Below are positions 26,311 through 34,976 of a DNA stretch of 64,000 nt, piece after piece (the stretch's first letter is position 1; every line of letters starts with the position of its first letter). The position numbers were made by a program, and so were the translations under genes. The DNA lies in NCBI RefSeq assembly GCF_009755885.1, contig NZ_VYIX01000001.1:62001-126000 (forward strand), read 5' to 3'. The stretch comes from Brachyspira sp. SAP_772 (GTDB lineage Bacteria; Spirochaetota; Brachyspiria; Brachyspirales; Brachyspiraceae). Below the pieces are notes generated by a model. The model saw only the letters and a list, made by a program, of their open reading frames with translations, was not told the DNA's origin and did not search any database.

Positions 26311-26751
26311 ATGAAAGAGATTATAGATATATTAAATGAATATTCAAACAAGAGAAATACTAATTTATATTCATATTTAAAAATTGCCAATAAGTGGAAT
26401 ATAATTATGGGTGATGTTTTATCTAAGATATGTTATCCTTCATTTTTTAGAAATGGTATTTTAACAGTTAATGTTATAGACAGTGTATGGGCTAATGAGA
26501 TTGTTATGAATAAAATAAAAATATTTAATAATATAAAAAATGAAACTAATATTGTAGTTTATAATCTTGTTACAAGAATAGATGATATTAATAATAATAA
26601 TTTTGAAAATAATAACAAAAAAAACTATATAAAAAAAACTATAACTGAAGAACATAAAAAATGGGCTGATAAAACTATAAAAGAATCTAATATAGAAGAT
26701 GAGAAAATGAGAGAGAAATTTTATAATATTTTACTTGAGGCAGAGGATTAA
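26311..26751 (+). CDS. DUF721 / DciA-like protein
   Basis: A 146-aa protein whose first 100 residues match the DUF721 (DciA) fold. The helical start is followed by WNIIMGDVLSKICYPSFFRNGILTVNV and a DSVWANEIVMNKIKI helix. DciA proteins load or assist the replicative DnaB helicase in bacteria lacking DnaC/DnaI. The C-terminal 45 residues are lysine-rich and poorly conserved. It starts 8 bp after the TPR gene and is followed by a sigma-like gene after 8 bp. Family assignment is by pattern, and role in replication is inferred from the family. Confidence 0.75.
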   Translation: MKEIIDILNEYSNKRNTNLYSYLKIANKWNIIMGDVLSKICYPSFFRNGILTVNVIDSVWANEIVMNKIKIFNNIKNETNIVVYNLVTRIDDINNNNFENNNKKNYIKKTITEEHKKWADKTIKESNIEDEKMREKFYNILLEAED

Positions 26752-26759
26752 ATAATAAA

Positions 26760-27632
26760 ATGTTTCTTATTGATGATGAATATATAAAAAAGAGTATATC
26801 TATTTATAAGTCTACTAGAAGTGTAATTACATTAAAAGAGATTAATGAACATTTATCTAGATATATTTATAATTATCCAAGAAAGGCATTTGGAATTAAT
26901 CATGAAAGTGCTTTAGATTTTTATTGCTATTATCTGGAGAGAATAGAAAATATTATACTAAAATATAATGAGACTGAAGTTAAGTTTATCACTTGGTTTA
27001 CTTATACATTAAGAAATAGTTATTTAAATTATGTAGATTATAAAAAGAGAAAAGAAAAACATAATAATAATGTAGAAGAAGTTTCTATAGATGCTCCGAT
27101 TTGTAATAGAGAGGCTTATACTTTGCATGATGTGTTATATGACACAAAAAGTTATTCTTTAAGCGATTATGTAGACAGTACTGATGATATAGAAAGTATC
27201 AGTTTGAAGATGTTTAATTATATAGAGAGTGTTTTTAATGAGAGGGATTCTCTAACATTCTTTATGCATAATTTGGAGCTATTTATAAATCTTGTTTCAA
27301 AACCATTAATGAATTATTTTAATATTTCTTATGAAGAGGCATATTCTATTATTGAAAAAGCAAGGGCTACTTACATACATAAATATAATGATATAATAAA
27401 GCTTCAAGATTCTATAGCAAATATTAATTCACAAATTGCAGAAAATAATAGAAAAGGAATTTTTACTATACATTTGGCTAGCAAAAAACAACAGCGAATA
27501 AAAAAATTGCAATCTATTAAAGTTACTGTTAGCTATGACTTTTTATCTAAGCTTTTTGATATTACTGTTAATGCTGTTACAAAGATTATAAAAAAGATAA
27601 AAACTCAATTAAAGGAGAGTTTTAAGCTATGA
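26760..27632 (+). CDS. Divergent sigma-70-family-like protein
   Basis: A 290-aa protein. Residues of about 75-97 (FITWFTYTLRNSYLNYVDY) resemble the sigma region 2 helix. VSIDAPICNREAYTLHDVLYD (residues 108-128) matches the sigma-70 region 3 pattern 'SLDxPI...LxDxxxD'. The last 32 residues contain a helix-turn-helix-like SKLFDITVNAVTKIIKKIK, as in region 4. Canonical -10 recognition residues are not evident. It overlaps the next gene by 4 bp (ATGA), a coupling often seen with sigma and regulator pairs. It could instead be a structural remnant without polymerase activity. No autoregulatory promoter was identified. Confidence 0.55.
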   Translation: MFLIDDEYIKKSISIYKSTRSVITLKEINEHLSRYIYNYPRKAFGINHESALDFYCYYLERIENIILKYNETEVKFITWFTYTLRNSYLNYVDYKKRKEKHNNNVEEVSIDAPICNREAYTLHDVLYDTKSYSLSDYVDSTDDIESISLKMFNYIESVFNERDSLTFFMHNLELFINLVSKPLMNYFNISYEEAYSIIEKARATYIHKYNDIIKLQDSIANINSQIAENNRKGIFTIHLASKKQQRIKKLQSIKVTVSYDFLSKLFDITVNAVTKIIKKIKTQLKESFKL

Positions 27633-28126
27633 ATAATAATGTTCAAAAATATGAAGAAGAGATTATAAGATATGTAAGCGACTTAGAGGTGTCAAAAGAA
27701 TTTTTATCTTTACTTGAAAATGATATTAATATTCAAAATAGAGTTAATAGTTTAAGGTTTGATTTATTTGTAATGGATAATATAGAAGATTCTAATATGT
27801 TTGAGAAATCTATTAATAAGGCTTCTATTAAAATAAAAAATGGAATAATTGACAGCTTTAATTATTTTTCTATATTAACACCGCTTTTGAGTAGGGGAGA
27901 GAATAATACTGAAAAAAGCTATATTTATAAAAACATAGAGATAAGCAAATACGAAAATGAATATTATTTAAATATTAGAGATATAAAAAAATATTGCATA
28001 ATACATAAAAACAAAGAGGAGATAATTAATATTTGGGGCGATAAAGAGAGTTATGAATTAAAGTTAGTTGATGGAGATTATAATATAAAAACAGATTATT
28101 ATGAGTGTGATATAAATATAGAATAA
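27629..28126 (+). CDS. Hypothetical protein coupled to the sigma-like gene
   Basis: A 165-aa acidic, Asn-rich soluble protein with no membrane segment or recognised domain. It starts inside the stop codon of the sigma-like gene (ATGA overlap), so it is made in fixed ratio with it. A negative regulator or chaperone of the sigma-like protein would fit the arrangement, but nothing in the sequence proves it. The predicted fold is helical at the N-terminus and beta-rich in the C-terminal half (IEISKYENEYYLNIRD). Confidence 0.7.
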   Translation: MNNNVQKYEEEIIRYVSDLEVSKEFLSLLENDINIQNRVNSLRFDLFVMDNIEDSNMFEKSINKASIKIKNGIIDSFNYFSILTPLLSRGENNTEKSYIYKNIEISKYENEYYLNIRDIKKYCIIHKNKEEIINIWGDKESYELKLVDGDYNIKTDYYECDINIE

Positions 28127-28177
28127 GTAAAAGAAACATGGTTTATAATTTTTAGGCTATACGAAGTAGGTTATAAA

Positions 28178-28726
28178 ATGAAAAAAATATGCAAATGGGC
28201 TAAAACTGAGATAGAAATAAAATATCATAATGACGAATGGTGTAAGGTTTGTCATGATGAGAATAAATTATTTGAGATGCTTATACTTGAAGGTATGCAG
28301 GCTGGTTTAAGCTGGAGATGCGTTTTAAATAAGAGAGAGGCTATGAGAGAAGCTTTTGACAATTTTGATTATAAAAAAATAGCTAATTACAATGAAAAAA
28401 AAATTGCATCACTATTAGAAAATAAAGCTATTATTAAAAACAGAAGAAAAATAGAAGCTTTAATAACAAATGCAAACAAATTTATAGAAGTTCAAAAAGA
28501 GTTTGGAAGTTTTGATAAATATATATGGAGTTTTACAAATAATGAAGTTGTATATAATAAACTAAACTATGATGATGCACTTCCTGCCGAAAATGAGCTT
28601 TCAAAAACTGTAAGCAAAGATTTAATTAAAAGAGGCTTTAAATTTGTAGGAAGTATTATAATATACAGCTATTTAGAGGCTATAGGTATTATTAATGACC
28701 ATTATGCAGATTGCCCTTTTAAATAA
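28178..28726 (+). CDS. tag: DNA-3-methyladenine glycosylase I
   Basis: A 182-aa base-excision repair enzyme that removes 3-methyladenine. The structural zinc ligands of the Tag family are in place at the classical positions: C5 (KKICKWAK), H17 (KYHNDEW), H175 and C179 (DHYADCPF). The GMQAGLSWRCVL segment forms the family's helical core. Length is normal. It sits 51 bp after the sigma-like operon and ends 8 bp before the convergent Na/Pi gene. Confidence 0.95.
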   Translation: MKKICKWAKTEIEIKYHNDEWCKVCHDENKLFEMLILEGMQAGLSWRCVLNKREAMREAFDNFDYKKIANYNEKKIASLLENKAIIKNRRKIEALITNANKFIEVQKEFGSFDKYIWSFTNNEVVYNKLNYDDALPAENELSKTVSKDLIKRGFKFVGSIIIYSYLEAIGIINDHYADCPFK

Positions 28727-28734
28727 AAATTATA

Positions 28735-30405
28735 TTACTTATCTTTTCCAGTAATGGACTCTACTATATTAACCAAGTTTGAAATAGAGCGGTTAAAATA
28801 AACAAGTACATCTCCATATAAATGGGCATTCAATGCTGGTATTAAAGATTTATCAACATTGTCATAATGCCTTTGCCTTGCTTCATAATAGAATGACTTT
28901 ATTGTGTGGTATCTTTCCATAGCTTCTTCATAAGTTTTTTCTCTATTTATAGAATAATTATTAAGTATGAGAGTTGATAAATAATCTATAAAGTCTTTAT
29001 TGTTATGAAGCATTTGAAGTATATCTTTTTTTTGTATTTCATTAAATAAAGTTTTTTTCTCATTTCCTTTAATAATGGCCTTAGCTAAATCTTTTAAATT
29101 ATCGCCTAAGTTTTCGTAGTATGTACTAATGTTAATTAAAGAAGCAATATCTGCAGAGTTTAGAGTGCTTTTTCCTAGAAGTTTAAGTAAGAATGTATGT
29201 ATTTCATTATCTGTATTATCCAGCATTTTTTCATGGTCACGAATTTTATTAATAAGCTTTTCACTAGGGTTTTCAAATAGCTGTTCTATTCTTGAGAGCA
29301 TTTTTTTAGCAATTTCTCCCATATATGCCACCTCTTTTCTCACTTCTATCTCAGCAGAAATAGGCATATGCAAAAGTCTGTCAGACAATAAGCTAATATG
29401 TTTCTCGCCGTCTTTATCTTTAATAATTAAGCAAACAATATATTCTAATTTATCAGTGAGGAAGAAAAATACTATAACGTTTATTATATTAAAAATAGTG
29501 TGAGCTGCAGCAATATAGAAAGATATATTAACGTAATTGTTATTAACCACTAAATCAGGTCCGCCTGACACCATAAAACCAACTATAAACTCAACAAGTT
29601 TAAGATAGTATGGGAATAAGAAGAACATATAAATTACACCGAATATATTAAATAAACAATGCACTAAAGCAGCTCTTTTAGCATTAATAGAAGCACCTAT
29701 TGTAGCTAGCACTGCAGTTATAGTAGTACCAATATTCTGACCAAGTATTAAAGCAACAGCAGTAGGGAAGTCAATCAAACCAACAGTAGCAAGCGATATT
29801 GTAACACCTAAAGCAGCACTGCTTGATTGTATTATAGCAGTTACTACAGTACCTATTACTACACAGAAAAATCTTCCTTGAAGAGTGTAGGCATTTGCCA
29901 TTAAAAATAAGTTTTTAAAATTTTCAGAATCTCTTACACCCTCAAAAGCCATTTTCATTAAAATAAGCCCATAGAATATCATACCAAAGCCCATTAATAT
30001 TTCACCGAAAAATTTTAGTTTTCTATTTTGGCTTGCAAATATTACTATGATAGAACCTATACCCAAAGAAGGTAATGCTAAAATATCTATATCTAATGAA
30101 ATTATCCAACCAGTAACAGTAGTACCAATATTAGCACCCAATATAATGTTTATTGCCTGAGATAATGTTAGTATGTTTGCATTAACAAAACTTACAGCCA
30201 TTACAGTAACAGCACTACTAGATTGTACTATAGCAGTAATTGAAAAACCAAGAGCTATGCCTAATATTTTGTTTTGAGTAACTTTATGAAGTATTTCTTT
30301 TAATGTGTTTTCAGTACTTTCCTGAAGACCATCAGAAAATACCTTAAGCCCATACATAAAAAGCCCAAAACCGCCTATTAATGAAAAAAGCAAAGTAAAT
30401 ATCAT
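28735..30405 (-). CDS. Na+/phosphate cotransporter family protein with PhoU-like domain
   Basis: A 556-aa protein. The N-terminal half has two inverted Na/Pi repeats carrying the QSSSAVTVMAVSF and QSSSAALGVTISL motifs and NIGTTVTGW/NIGTTITAVL, giving about 8-9 helices. The C-terminal 200 residues form a soluble helical PhoU-like domain. It matches the YjbB/NptA family, moving phosphate with Na+. AGAGGAAAT precedes the ATG. The neighbouring chemoreceptor on the same strand is 43 bp upstream of the start, so co-transcription is possible. Confidence 0.92.
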   Translation of the reverse strand: MIFTLLFSLIGGFGLFMYGLKVFSDGLQESTENTLKEILHKVTQNKILGIALGFSITAIVQSSSAVTVMAVSFVNANILTLSQAINIILGANIGTTVTGWIISLDIDILALPSLGIGSIIVIFASQNRKLKFFGEILMGFGMIFYGLILMKMAFEGVRDSENFKNLFLMANAYTLQGRFFCVVIGTVVTAIIQSSSAALGVTISLATVGLIDFPTAVALILGQNIGTTITAVLATIGASINAKRAALVHCLFNIFGVIYMFFLFPYYLKLVEFIVGFMVSGGPDLVVNNNYVNISFYIAAAHTIFNIINVIVFFFLTDKLEYIVCLIIKDKDGEKHISLLSDRLLHMPISAEIEVRKEVAYMGEIAKKMLSRIEQLFENPSEKLINKIRDHEKMLDNTDNEIHTFLLKLLGKSTLNSADIASLINISTYYENLGDNLKDLAKAIIKGNEKKTLFNEIQKKDILQMLHNNKDFIDYLSTLILNNYSINREKTYEEAMERYHTIKSFYYEARQRHYDNVDKSLIPALNAHLYGDVLVYFNRSISNLVNIVESITGKDK

Positions 30406-30447
30406 ATTTCCTCTTTATATTAATCTAAATTAAAATTTTAATTTAAA

Positions 30448-32283
30448 TCAAAATTTAAATTGTGAAACTTCAACAACAATATTTTGAGCTTTATCCAAAG
30501 CATTGCTGCTATTTATAGCCCCTTGTTCAGCTATAGCCGAAGTTTCTTGAGTTATATTATTAAGCTCCGCAACAGCAGAGTTTATTTGTGATATACTTTC
30601 TTCTTCATTGATAATAGCATTAGATATACCAACAAGCAGATTTGACACCTCATTAACTGACTTTTCTATTTGATTTAATATATATGATGAAGCTTTTACC
30701 GAAGTGCTTCCAAGTTCAATTTTTCTTACAGTATCATTAATTATGTCAGATATATCTTTAGCAGCATTAGCTACATTATTTGCTAAACTTCTAACCTCAT
30801 TAGCAACAACAGCAAAGCCCTTACCTTGTTCTCCTGCACGTGCAGCCTCTACAGATGCATTCAAAGCTAATATATTTGTTTGTAAAGCTATAGATTCTAT
30901 TATTTTAATTATGTCAGAAACCTTTTTACTAGATTCCGCTATATCTTCCATATTACGTGAAGTATCTTCTACAGCATCAACACCTCTTTTTGTAGATTCA
31001 AATACTTCTTCACTCATTCTCTTAGCATTACTAGCATTGCTAGCTGTCTCTTTTAATGCATCTGATACAGATTGTATGGAACTTGCTAACTCTTCCAATG
31101 CACTTGCCTGCGAATTTGCTCTGTCAGATAAATTAACACTTCCGTCTGTTATGAAATTAACTGAATTATTAATTTCATTTATAGAGTTGGTTAGATTATA
31201 TATTACTTTACCTAAAGTTTTTTGCATTTTATTCAATGCCCTTACTAATTCACCAGCTTGGTCTCTTTTACTGAGTTCTTTTTCATTAAATTCTATATTA
31301 AAATTACAATCAGACATAGTTTCTATTATTTTTACAGTACTGTTTAATGTTGTAGATAGAGGCTTAGCTATTACAATTACAAGTATAGCCTCTATTCCGA
31401 TAAGAATAATAAATACTACTGCAATCAATATGTAAAGCTTGTAAAACATAGCATTCAATTCTTTTTTAGATATATCAGATATAAATATCCAATTAGTATC
31501 TTTTATTTTTGATGATATATGTGTGAGTTTGTTATCTATAAATGTGAAATTATTATTATTTAATATGTTGTTTTTATTTCCTGTAAAGTTTGGATTTGAA
31601 AATATATTATTTTTTAATATATCATTTTTATTAGGGCTGAATAAAAATAGTCCTGCATCATTGATTATATATATATTGTATCCATGTTTTTTATTTTCGG
31701 CTATTGTAGATTGTATAAACTTGTCAAAATCTATATCAAACCATAAAACTCCATATACTCTATTATTTTTATATACAGCCTTAGCAAAAGATGCTATTGT
31801 TTTATTATTTTTCACATATGGAGTAGCGGTTATAATTTTATTATTTGCCATAACATCTTTAAACCATTGATCTGATGTAGGATTATAATTTCCTAATGAT
31901 TCATTATTGGCATTTATGAAAAAACCGCCTTCATTATATGGTATAATATCAGAATAAAATATATTAACTAAATAACTGTTGTTTTTTAATACATTTTGAA
32001 ATACTTCTAATGCTTTATCATTATTATCCTCTTTTTCTAAATATGCACAAAGCAGATTAATTTCAACTATTAAGTTTTCTACATTATTTTCTAATATCTT
32101 TTTTAATTGATCTGTATTATATTCACTATTTGTCTGGTATGTATTTCTATATTGCGGTGCATAAACGAAATATATAGCAACACATATGAGTATAATACAA
32201 GTTATGTATGGTATTAAAAATTTTAATATTAAACTATTTCCTTTGAAAGCATTATTTATAATTTGCGATAACTTCTTTAACAC
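30448..32283 (-). CDS. Methyl-accepting chemotaxis protein with double-Cache sensor
   Basis: A 611-aa receptor. TM1 (FLIPYITCIILICVAIYFVY) is followed by a periplasmic Cache-like sensor to about residue 280 (WFDIDFDKFIQSTIAENKKHGYNIYIIND). TM2 (LYILIAVVFIILIGIEAILVIVIA), a HAMP region and the cytoplasmic signalling hairpin follow. The conserved tip reads [21 protein letters not shown]. Such receptors bind small metabolites, often amino acids, and control CheA via CheW. No NWETF-type CheR tether is present at the C-terminus. Confidence 0.93.
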   Translation of the reverse strand: MLKKLSQIINNAFKGNSLILKFLIPYITCIILICVAIYFVYAPQYRNTYQTNSEYNTDQLKKILENNVENLIVEINLLCAYLEKEDNNDKALEVFQNVLKNNSYLVNIFYSDIIPYNEGGFFINANNESLGNYNPTSDQWFKDVMANNKIITATPYVKNNKTIASFAKAVYKNNRVYGVLWFDIDFDKFIQSTIAENKKHGYNIYIINDAGLFLFSPNKNDILKNNIFSNPNFTGNKNNILNNNNFTFIDNKLTHISSKIKDTNWIFISDISKKELNAMFYKLYILIAVVFIILIGIEAILVIVIAKPLSTTLNSTVKIIETMSDCNFNIEFNEKELSKRDQAGELVRALNKMQKTLGKVIYNLTNSINEINNSVNFITDGSVNLSDRANSQASALEELASSIQSVSDALKETASNASNAKRMSEEVFESTKRGVDAVEDTSRNMEDIAESSKKVSDIIKIIESIALQTNILALNASVEAARAGEQGKGFAVVANEVRSLANNVANAAKDISDIINDTVRKIELGSTSVKASSYILNQIEKSVNEVSNLLVGISNAIINEEESISQINSAVAELNNITQETSAIAEQGAINSSNALDKAQNIVVEVSQFKF

Positions 32284-32379
32284 ATTAACCTCTAAAATCT
32301 TAAAAACATCCTTTTTATTATATTAATTAAATTGATTTTATGCAAGTATTTTATTTATTTGTATATTTACTATATATAA

Positions 32380-32420
32380 ATAGAGAAAGCCTCATATATA
32401 AGACTTCCTCTATTTTTTAT
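32380..32420 (-). terminator. Probable terminator of the GntR/PTS operon
   Basis: Imperfect stem AATAGAG/CTCTATT extended by AAG/CTT around an AT loop, just 3' of the TIM-barrel gene. The T-run is better on the plus strand than on the minus, so assignment is tentative. Confidence 0.45.
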
Positions 32421-32453
32421 TTGTATATAGTAGGTATTTTTTATCTATTTTAG

Positions 32454-33293
32454 TTATTTAGTTAAAAAATCTTTAACCACGTTTGATGCAGCATTACATA
32501 CCACATTATCTATTGCAGTACCTATTACAAGTATATTTACCCCAGTATTTTTGAAAGCTTTATAATTGTTTATGTTAATTCCGCCTTCAGCTAATGTTGG
32601 TACTTTAACAGCAGAAACTAAAGCTTTTAGTCTTTCTTCTATTTCAGGGTGTATCTCTCCTGCTTTTACCCCTTCATAACTCATTCCAGTCATTAATCCA
32701 ATAAAATCTACTCCAATTTTTTCCATTTCTTTAGCTACATTTTTTACATCATCAGGAGTTTTAGCAGGTATTCCAAATGTATGCAAATCACTAGGATGTC
32801 CAATATATGCATCTACCAATAAACCATATTTATGAGCTTTTTCTACAAGTTCTTTTAAATCTTCAATAGATGATTTATGTGTATGTAAACCATCAGCCCC
32901 TGCTAAAGATATTTGATGAAAATCATTATCCTCTAATATTATAGGCATAACTTCTGTAAATCCTCCAGGTACGCCAACAGTAATATATATATCATCTCCA
33001 ACCACATTTCTAACCCCAGATACAACTTCAAGCATCTTTTCCAAAGGAAGTTCATGTCTTACTTTTTCTGCATTATGCATATTACTTATTCCTTTATATC
33101 CTCTAGCTAATACAACAGCAGGGTGATTTGGTTCTAATAGTTTAGCACCAGCATCTACAACGGCCTTAGCAATTCTTGCATCATCTCCAGTAATTCCTGT
33201 ACTTAATATTGTATATCCATTTCCTTCTTTGATGGCATCAAGTACTTTTTTTCTAGATATTTCCATTTTTTTTATCATATCATTTCTTATCAT
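32454..33293 (-). CDS. TIM-barrel enzyme of the PTS-like operon (aldolase/epimerase type)
   Basis: A 279-aa single-domain (beta/alpha)8 protein. The C-terminal phosphate-binding pattern (TLAEGGININNY, then NILVIGTAID) is typical of ribulose-phosphate-binding barrels. Early strands carry GYTILSTGITGDDARIAKA and TVGVPGGFTEVMP. A His-rich GADGLHTHKS element resembles catalytic or metal-binding loops. It overlaps no neighbour but starts 20 bp after the permease stop, so it is the last gene of the operon. It probably acts on the sugar phosphate delivered by that permease. Reaction not identified. Confidence 0.75.
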   Translation of the reverse strand: MIRNDMIKKMEISRKKVLDAIKEGNGYTILSTGITGDDARIAKAVVDAGAKLLEPNHPAVVLARGYKGISNMHNAEKVRHELPLEKMLEVVSGVRNVVGDDIYITVGVPGGFTEVMPIILEDNDFHQISLAGADGLHTHKSSIEDLKELVEKAHKYGLLVDAYIGHPSDLHTFGIPAKTPDDVKNVAKEMEKIGVDFIGLMTGMSYEGVKAGEIHPEIEERLKALVSAVKVPTLAEGGININNYKAFKNTGVNILVIGTAIDNVVCNAASNVVKDFLTK

Positions 33294-33313
33294 TTTTATA
33301 TTTACTCCTTAAA

Positions 33314-34870
33314 TTATTTATCTTTTGCTTTTGATATTTTATTTGCTATAACAGTCAATAAGAAAGCAACTAAAAAACTAGTAAGCATTGCAATTAAAAA
33401 TCCTATAGGTGTGGTGGAAAGTCCAGGAGCTATTATAGCTGGAACATAAGCAGTACCTCTCACATTAAATAATCCTACTACAGCTCCTCCAATAGCAGAA
33501 GATACTATTGCACTAGCAAATACCAATTTATTTGAGAACATAAATGGATAAGAAGTTTCTACAAATGTACCAAAACATACATTGATTAAAAAACCAGGTA
33601 CAGCTATTGATTTATCATCTTTTCTTCTAGGAGCTATAATGTTTGCAAAAGTAATTCCTGCAGAACACATAACAAGTCCAACCATATCTATAGAACCTAA
33701 AAAGCTATTTCCAGTAGCCTCCATTTCTAATAGAACTATAGGCAGTATTGCAGCATGATATACCCCTCCAATAATAGCAGGCCATATTAATAATCCCCCA
33801 ACTACACCAGCTAATATAGGTGAGAATGATATAACAGTTTCTAATAATTTTTTTATACCCTCTCCTATAAATAAAGCTACAGGTGCTAATAAGAAATAAA
33901 CTAAAAGGCCTGCTATAATTCCAGATAAACCTCCTGCAATTATATTAGCAGTAGTAGCAGGAACTCTTAAATCAAAACATTTAGTAATGATAAAATAACT
34001 AAATAGCCCAGCTAAAATACCGCCAATAATCCCCCCAATAATGCCTCCCTCAACAGACAATACTCCGGATATTACTCCCGCAACTATTCCAACTTCATCT
34101 AATCCAGATACTTGCTTAGCTGCTATTACAGCAACCATAACAGGAAGCGCCTTTATTAAAATATTAAAAACATCTGTTAACTTTTCTAAACCTGGTATTT
34201 TACTTACAGCAAGTATTAATGCCATAGATATAAATCCCGGTAAAGCCCCCATCATTATTCCTCTAAAGTTTATCCTCTTAAATACATTTTCTTTTGATGC
34301 TCCAGAAGAACTTCCGCTAGAACCTATTACAGGTCTATATTTTATATTGAAATATTTACTTAAACTTGTAATGGCTGATATTGCTCTAGTTCTATTTGTA
34401 GTACCAGTTGTACCAGATACTGCTATAACATTTGCACCATTAGATTGCAAATCTGCCATAGATGCCCCTCCCGTACCAACTATAGGTATTTTCTTGCTTA
34501 TTGCTGCATCAATACTTTTTTTGTTAATATTCGAAGGATCACAGCTCATTAATATTAGTCCGTCTATATTACCACTCTCTATAATATTGGCTAATTCTAA
34601 ATCATACCCCTTTGCATCTTCATTTATCTCTGCTAAAGTTTTTTCTTCTCCTTTTATAATCTCACCATTCTCAAGCCTAAATATAGATGCCTTTGCTGTT
34701 GGTTTTATATTATCCATAGGAGCATCTGCACCTATAAATAAAATATTAGATACTGCAATTTCTGTAGAGTCTGTCTGTAGTTTAATCTCTGATAAAAGTT
34801 TTATAGGGTCTTTACCGCCTAAATTGTATAAATTTCCCCCGCTGCTTCCTATGATTGCTATATTTTTCAT
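33314..34870 (-). CDS. PTS-like EIIC permease with unusual N-terminal Rossmann-like domain
   Basis: 518 aa. Residues of about 1-175 form a soluble alpha/beta domain starting KNIAIIGSSGGNLYNLGG and containing ILMSCDPSN and GTGGASMADL. From about residue 200 there are 9-10 hydrophobic segments with EGGIIGGIIGGILAGLFS and FGTFVETSYPF, resembling fructose/mannitol-family EIIC. No canonical EIIB P-loop cysteine or EIIA histidine domain is evident, so phosphoryl transfer is unclear. It is transcribed from a promoter flanked by two GntR-type operators. The start is preceded by AAGGATATAATAT. Confidence 0.7.
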   Translation of the reverse strand: MKNIAIIGSSGGNLYNLGGKDPIKLLSEIKLQTDSTEIAVSNILFIGADAPMDNIKPTAKASIFRLENGEIIKGEEKTLAEINEDAKGYDLELANIIESGNIDGLILMSCDPSNINKKSIDAAISKKIPIVGTGGASMADLQSNGANVIAVSGTTGTTNRTRAISAITSLSKYFNIKYRPVIGSSGSSSGASKENVFKRINFRGIMMGALPGFISMALILAVSKIPGLEKLTDVFNILIKALPVMVAVIAAKQVSGLDEVGIVAGVISGVLSVEGGIIGGIIGGILAGLFSYFIITKCFDLRVPATTANIIAGGLSGIIAGLLVYFLLAPVALFIGEGIKKLLETVISFSPILAGVVGGLLIWPAIIGGVYHAAILPIVLLEMEATGNSFLGSIDMVGLVMCSAGITFANIIAPRRKDDKSIAVPGFLINVCFGTFVETSYPFMFSNKLVFASAIVSSAIGGAVVGLFNVRGTAYVPAIIAPGLSTTPIGFLIAMLTSFLVAFLLTVIANKISKAKDK

Positions 34871-34896
34871 ATATTATATCCTTTGATGTGAGAGTA

Positions 34897-34912
34897 ATAT
34901 ATACGTATATAT
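34897..34912. promoter_or_regulatory. Palindromic operator O1 (ATACGTAT core)
   Basis: A perfect 16-bp palindrome ATATATACGTATATAT, downstream of the permease -10 box. It shares the ATACGTAT core with O2. Confidence 0.65.
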
Positions 34913-34919
34913 GCTATAT

Positions 34920-34947
34920 AGTATAGTTAAAAATACTTACTTGTCAA
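34920..34947 (-). promoter_or_regulatory. Promoter of the PTS-like permease/TIM-barrel operon
   Basis: Minus-strand TTGACA (34942-34947), 16-bp spacer, TATACT (34920-34925). It lies between the two ATACGTAT palindromes. Confidence 0.75.
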
Positions 34948-34958
34948 ATTTAATTAAG

Positions 34959-34976
34959 TAAAAATACGTATTTTTA
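34959..34976. promoter_or_regulatory. Palindromic operator O2 (ATACGTAT core)
   Basis: A perfect 18-bp palindrome TAAAAATACGTATTTTTA, upstream of the -35 box and overlapping the stop of gntR. Centre-to-centre distance to O1 is 63 bp, six helical turns. Confidence 0.7.

Noticed and set aside
30704..31435. 243-aa plus-strand reading frame inside the chemoreceptor
   Set aside because: Antisense to a clear chemoreceptor signalling domain; low-complexity Ser/Leu composition and no ribosome binding site.
34041..34886. 281-aa plus-strand frame opposite the PTS-like permease
   Set aside because: Antisense shadow; the minus strand encodes a coherent permease with a promoter and start signals.
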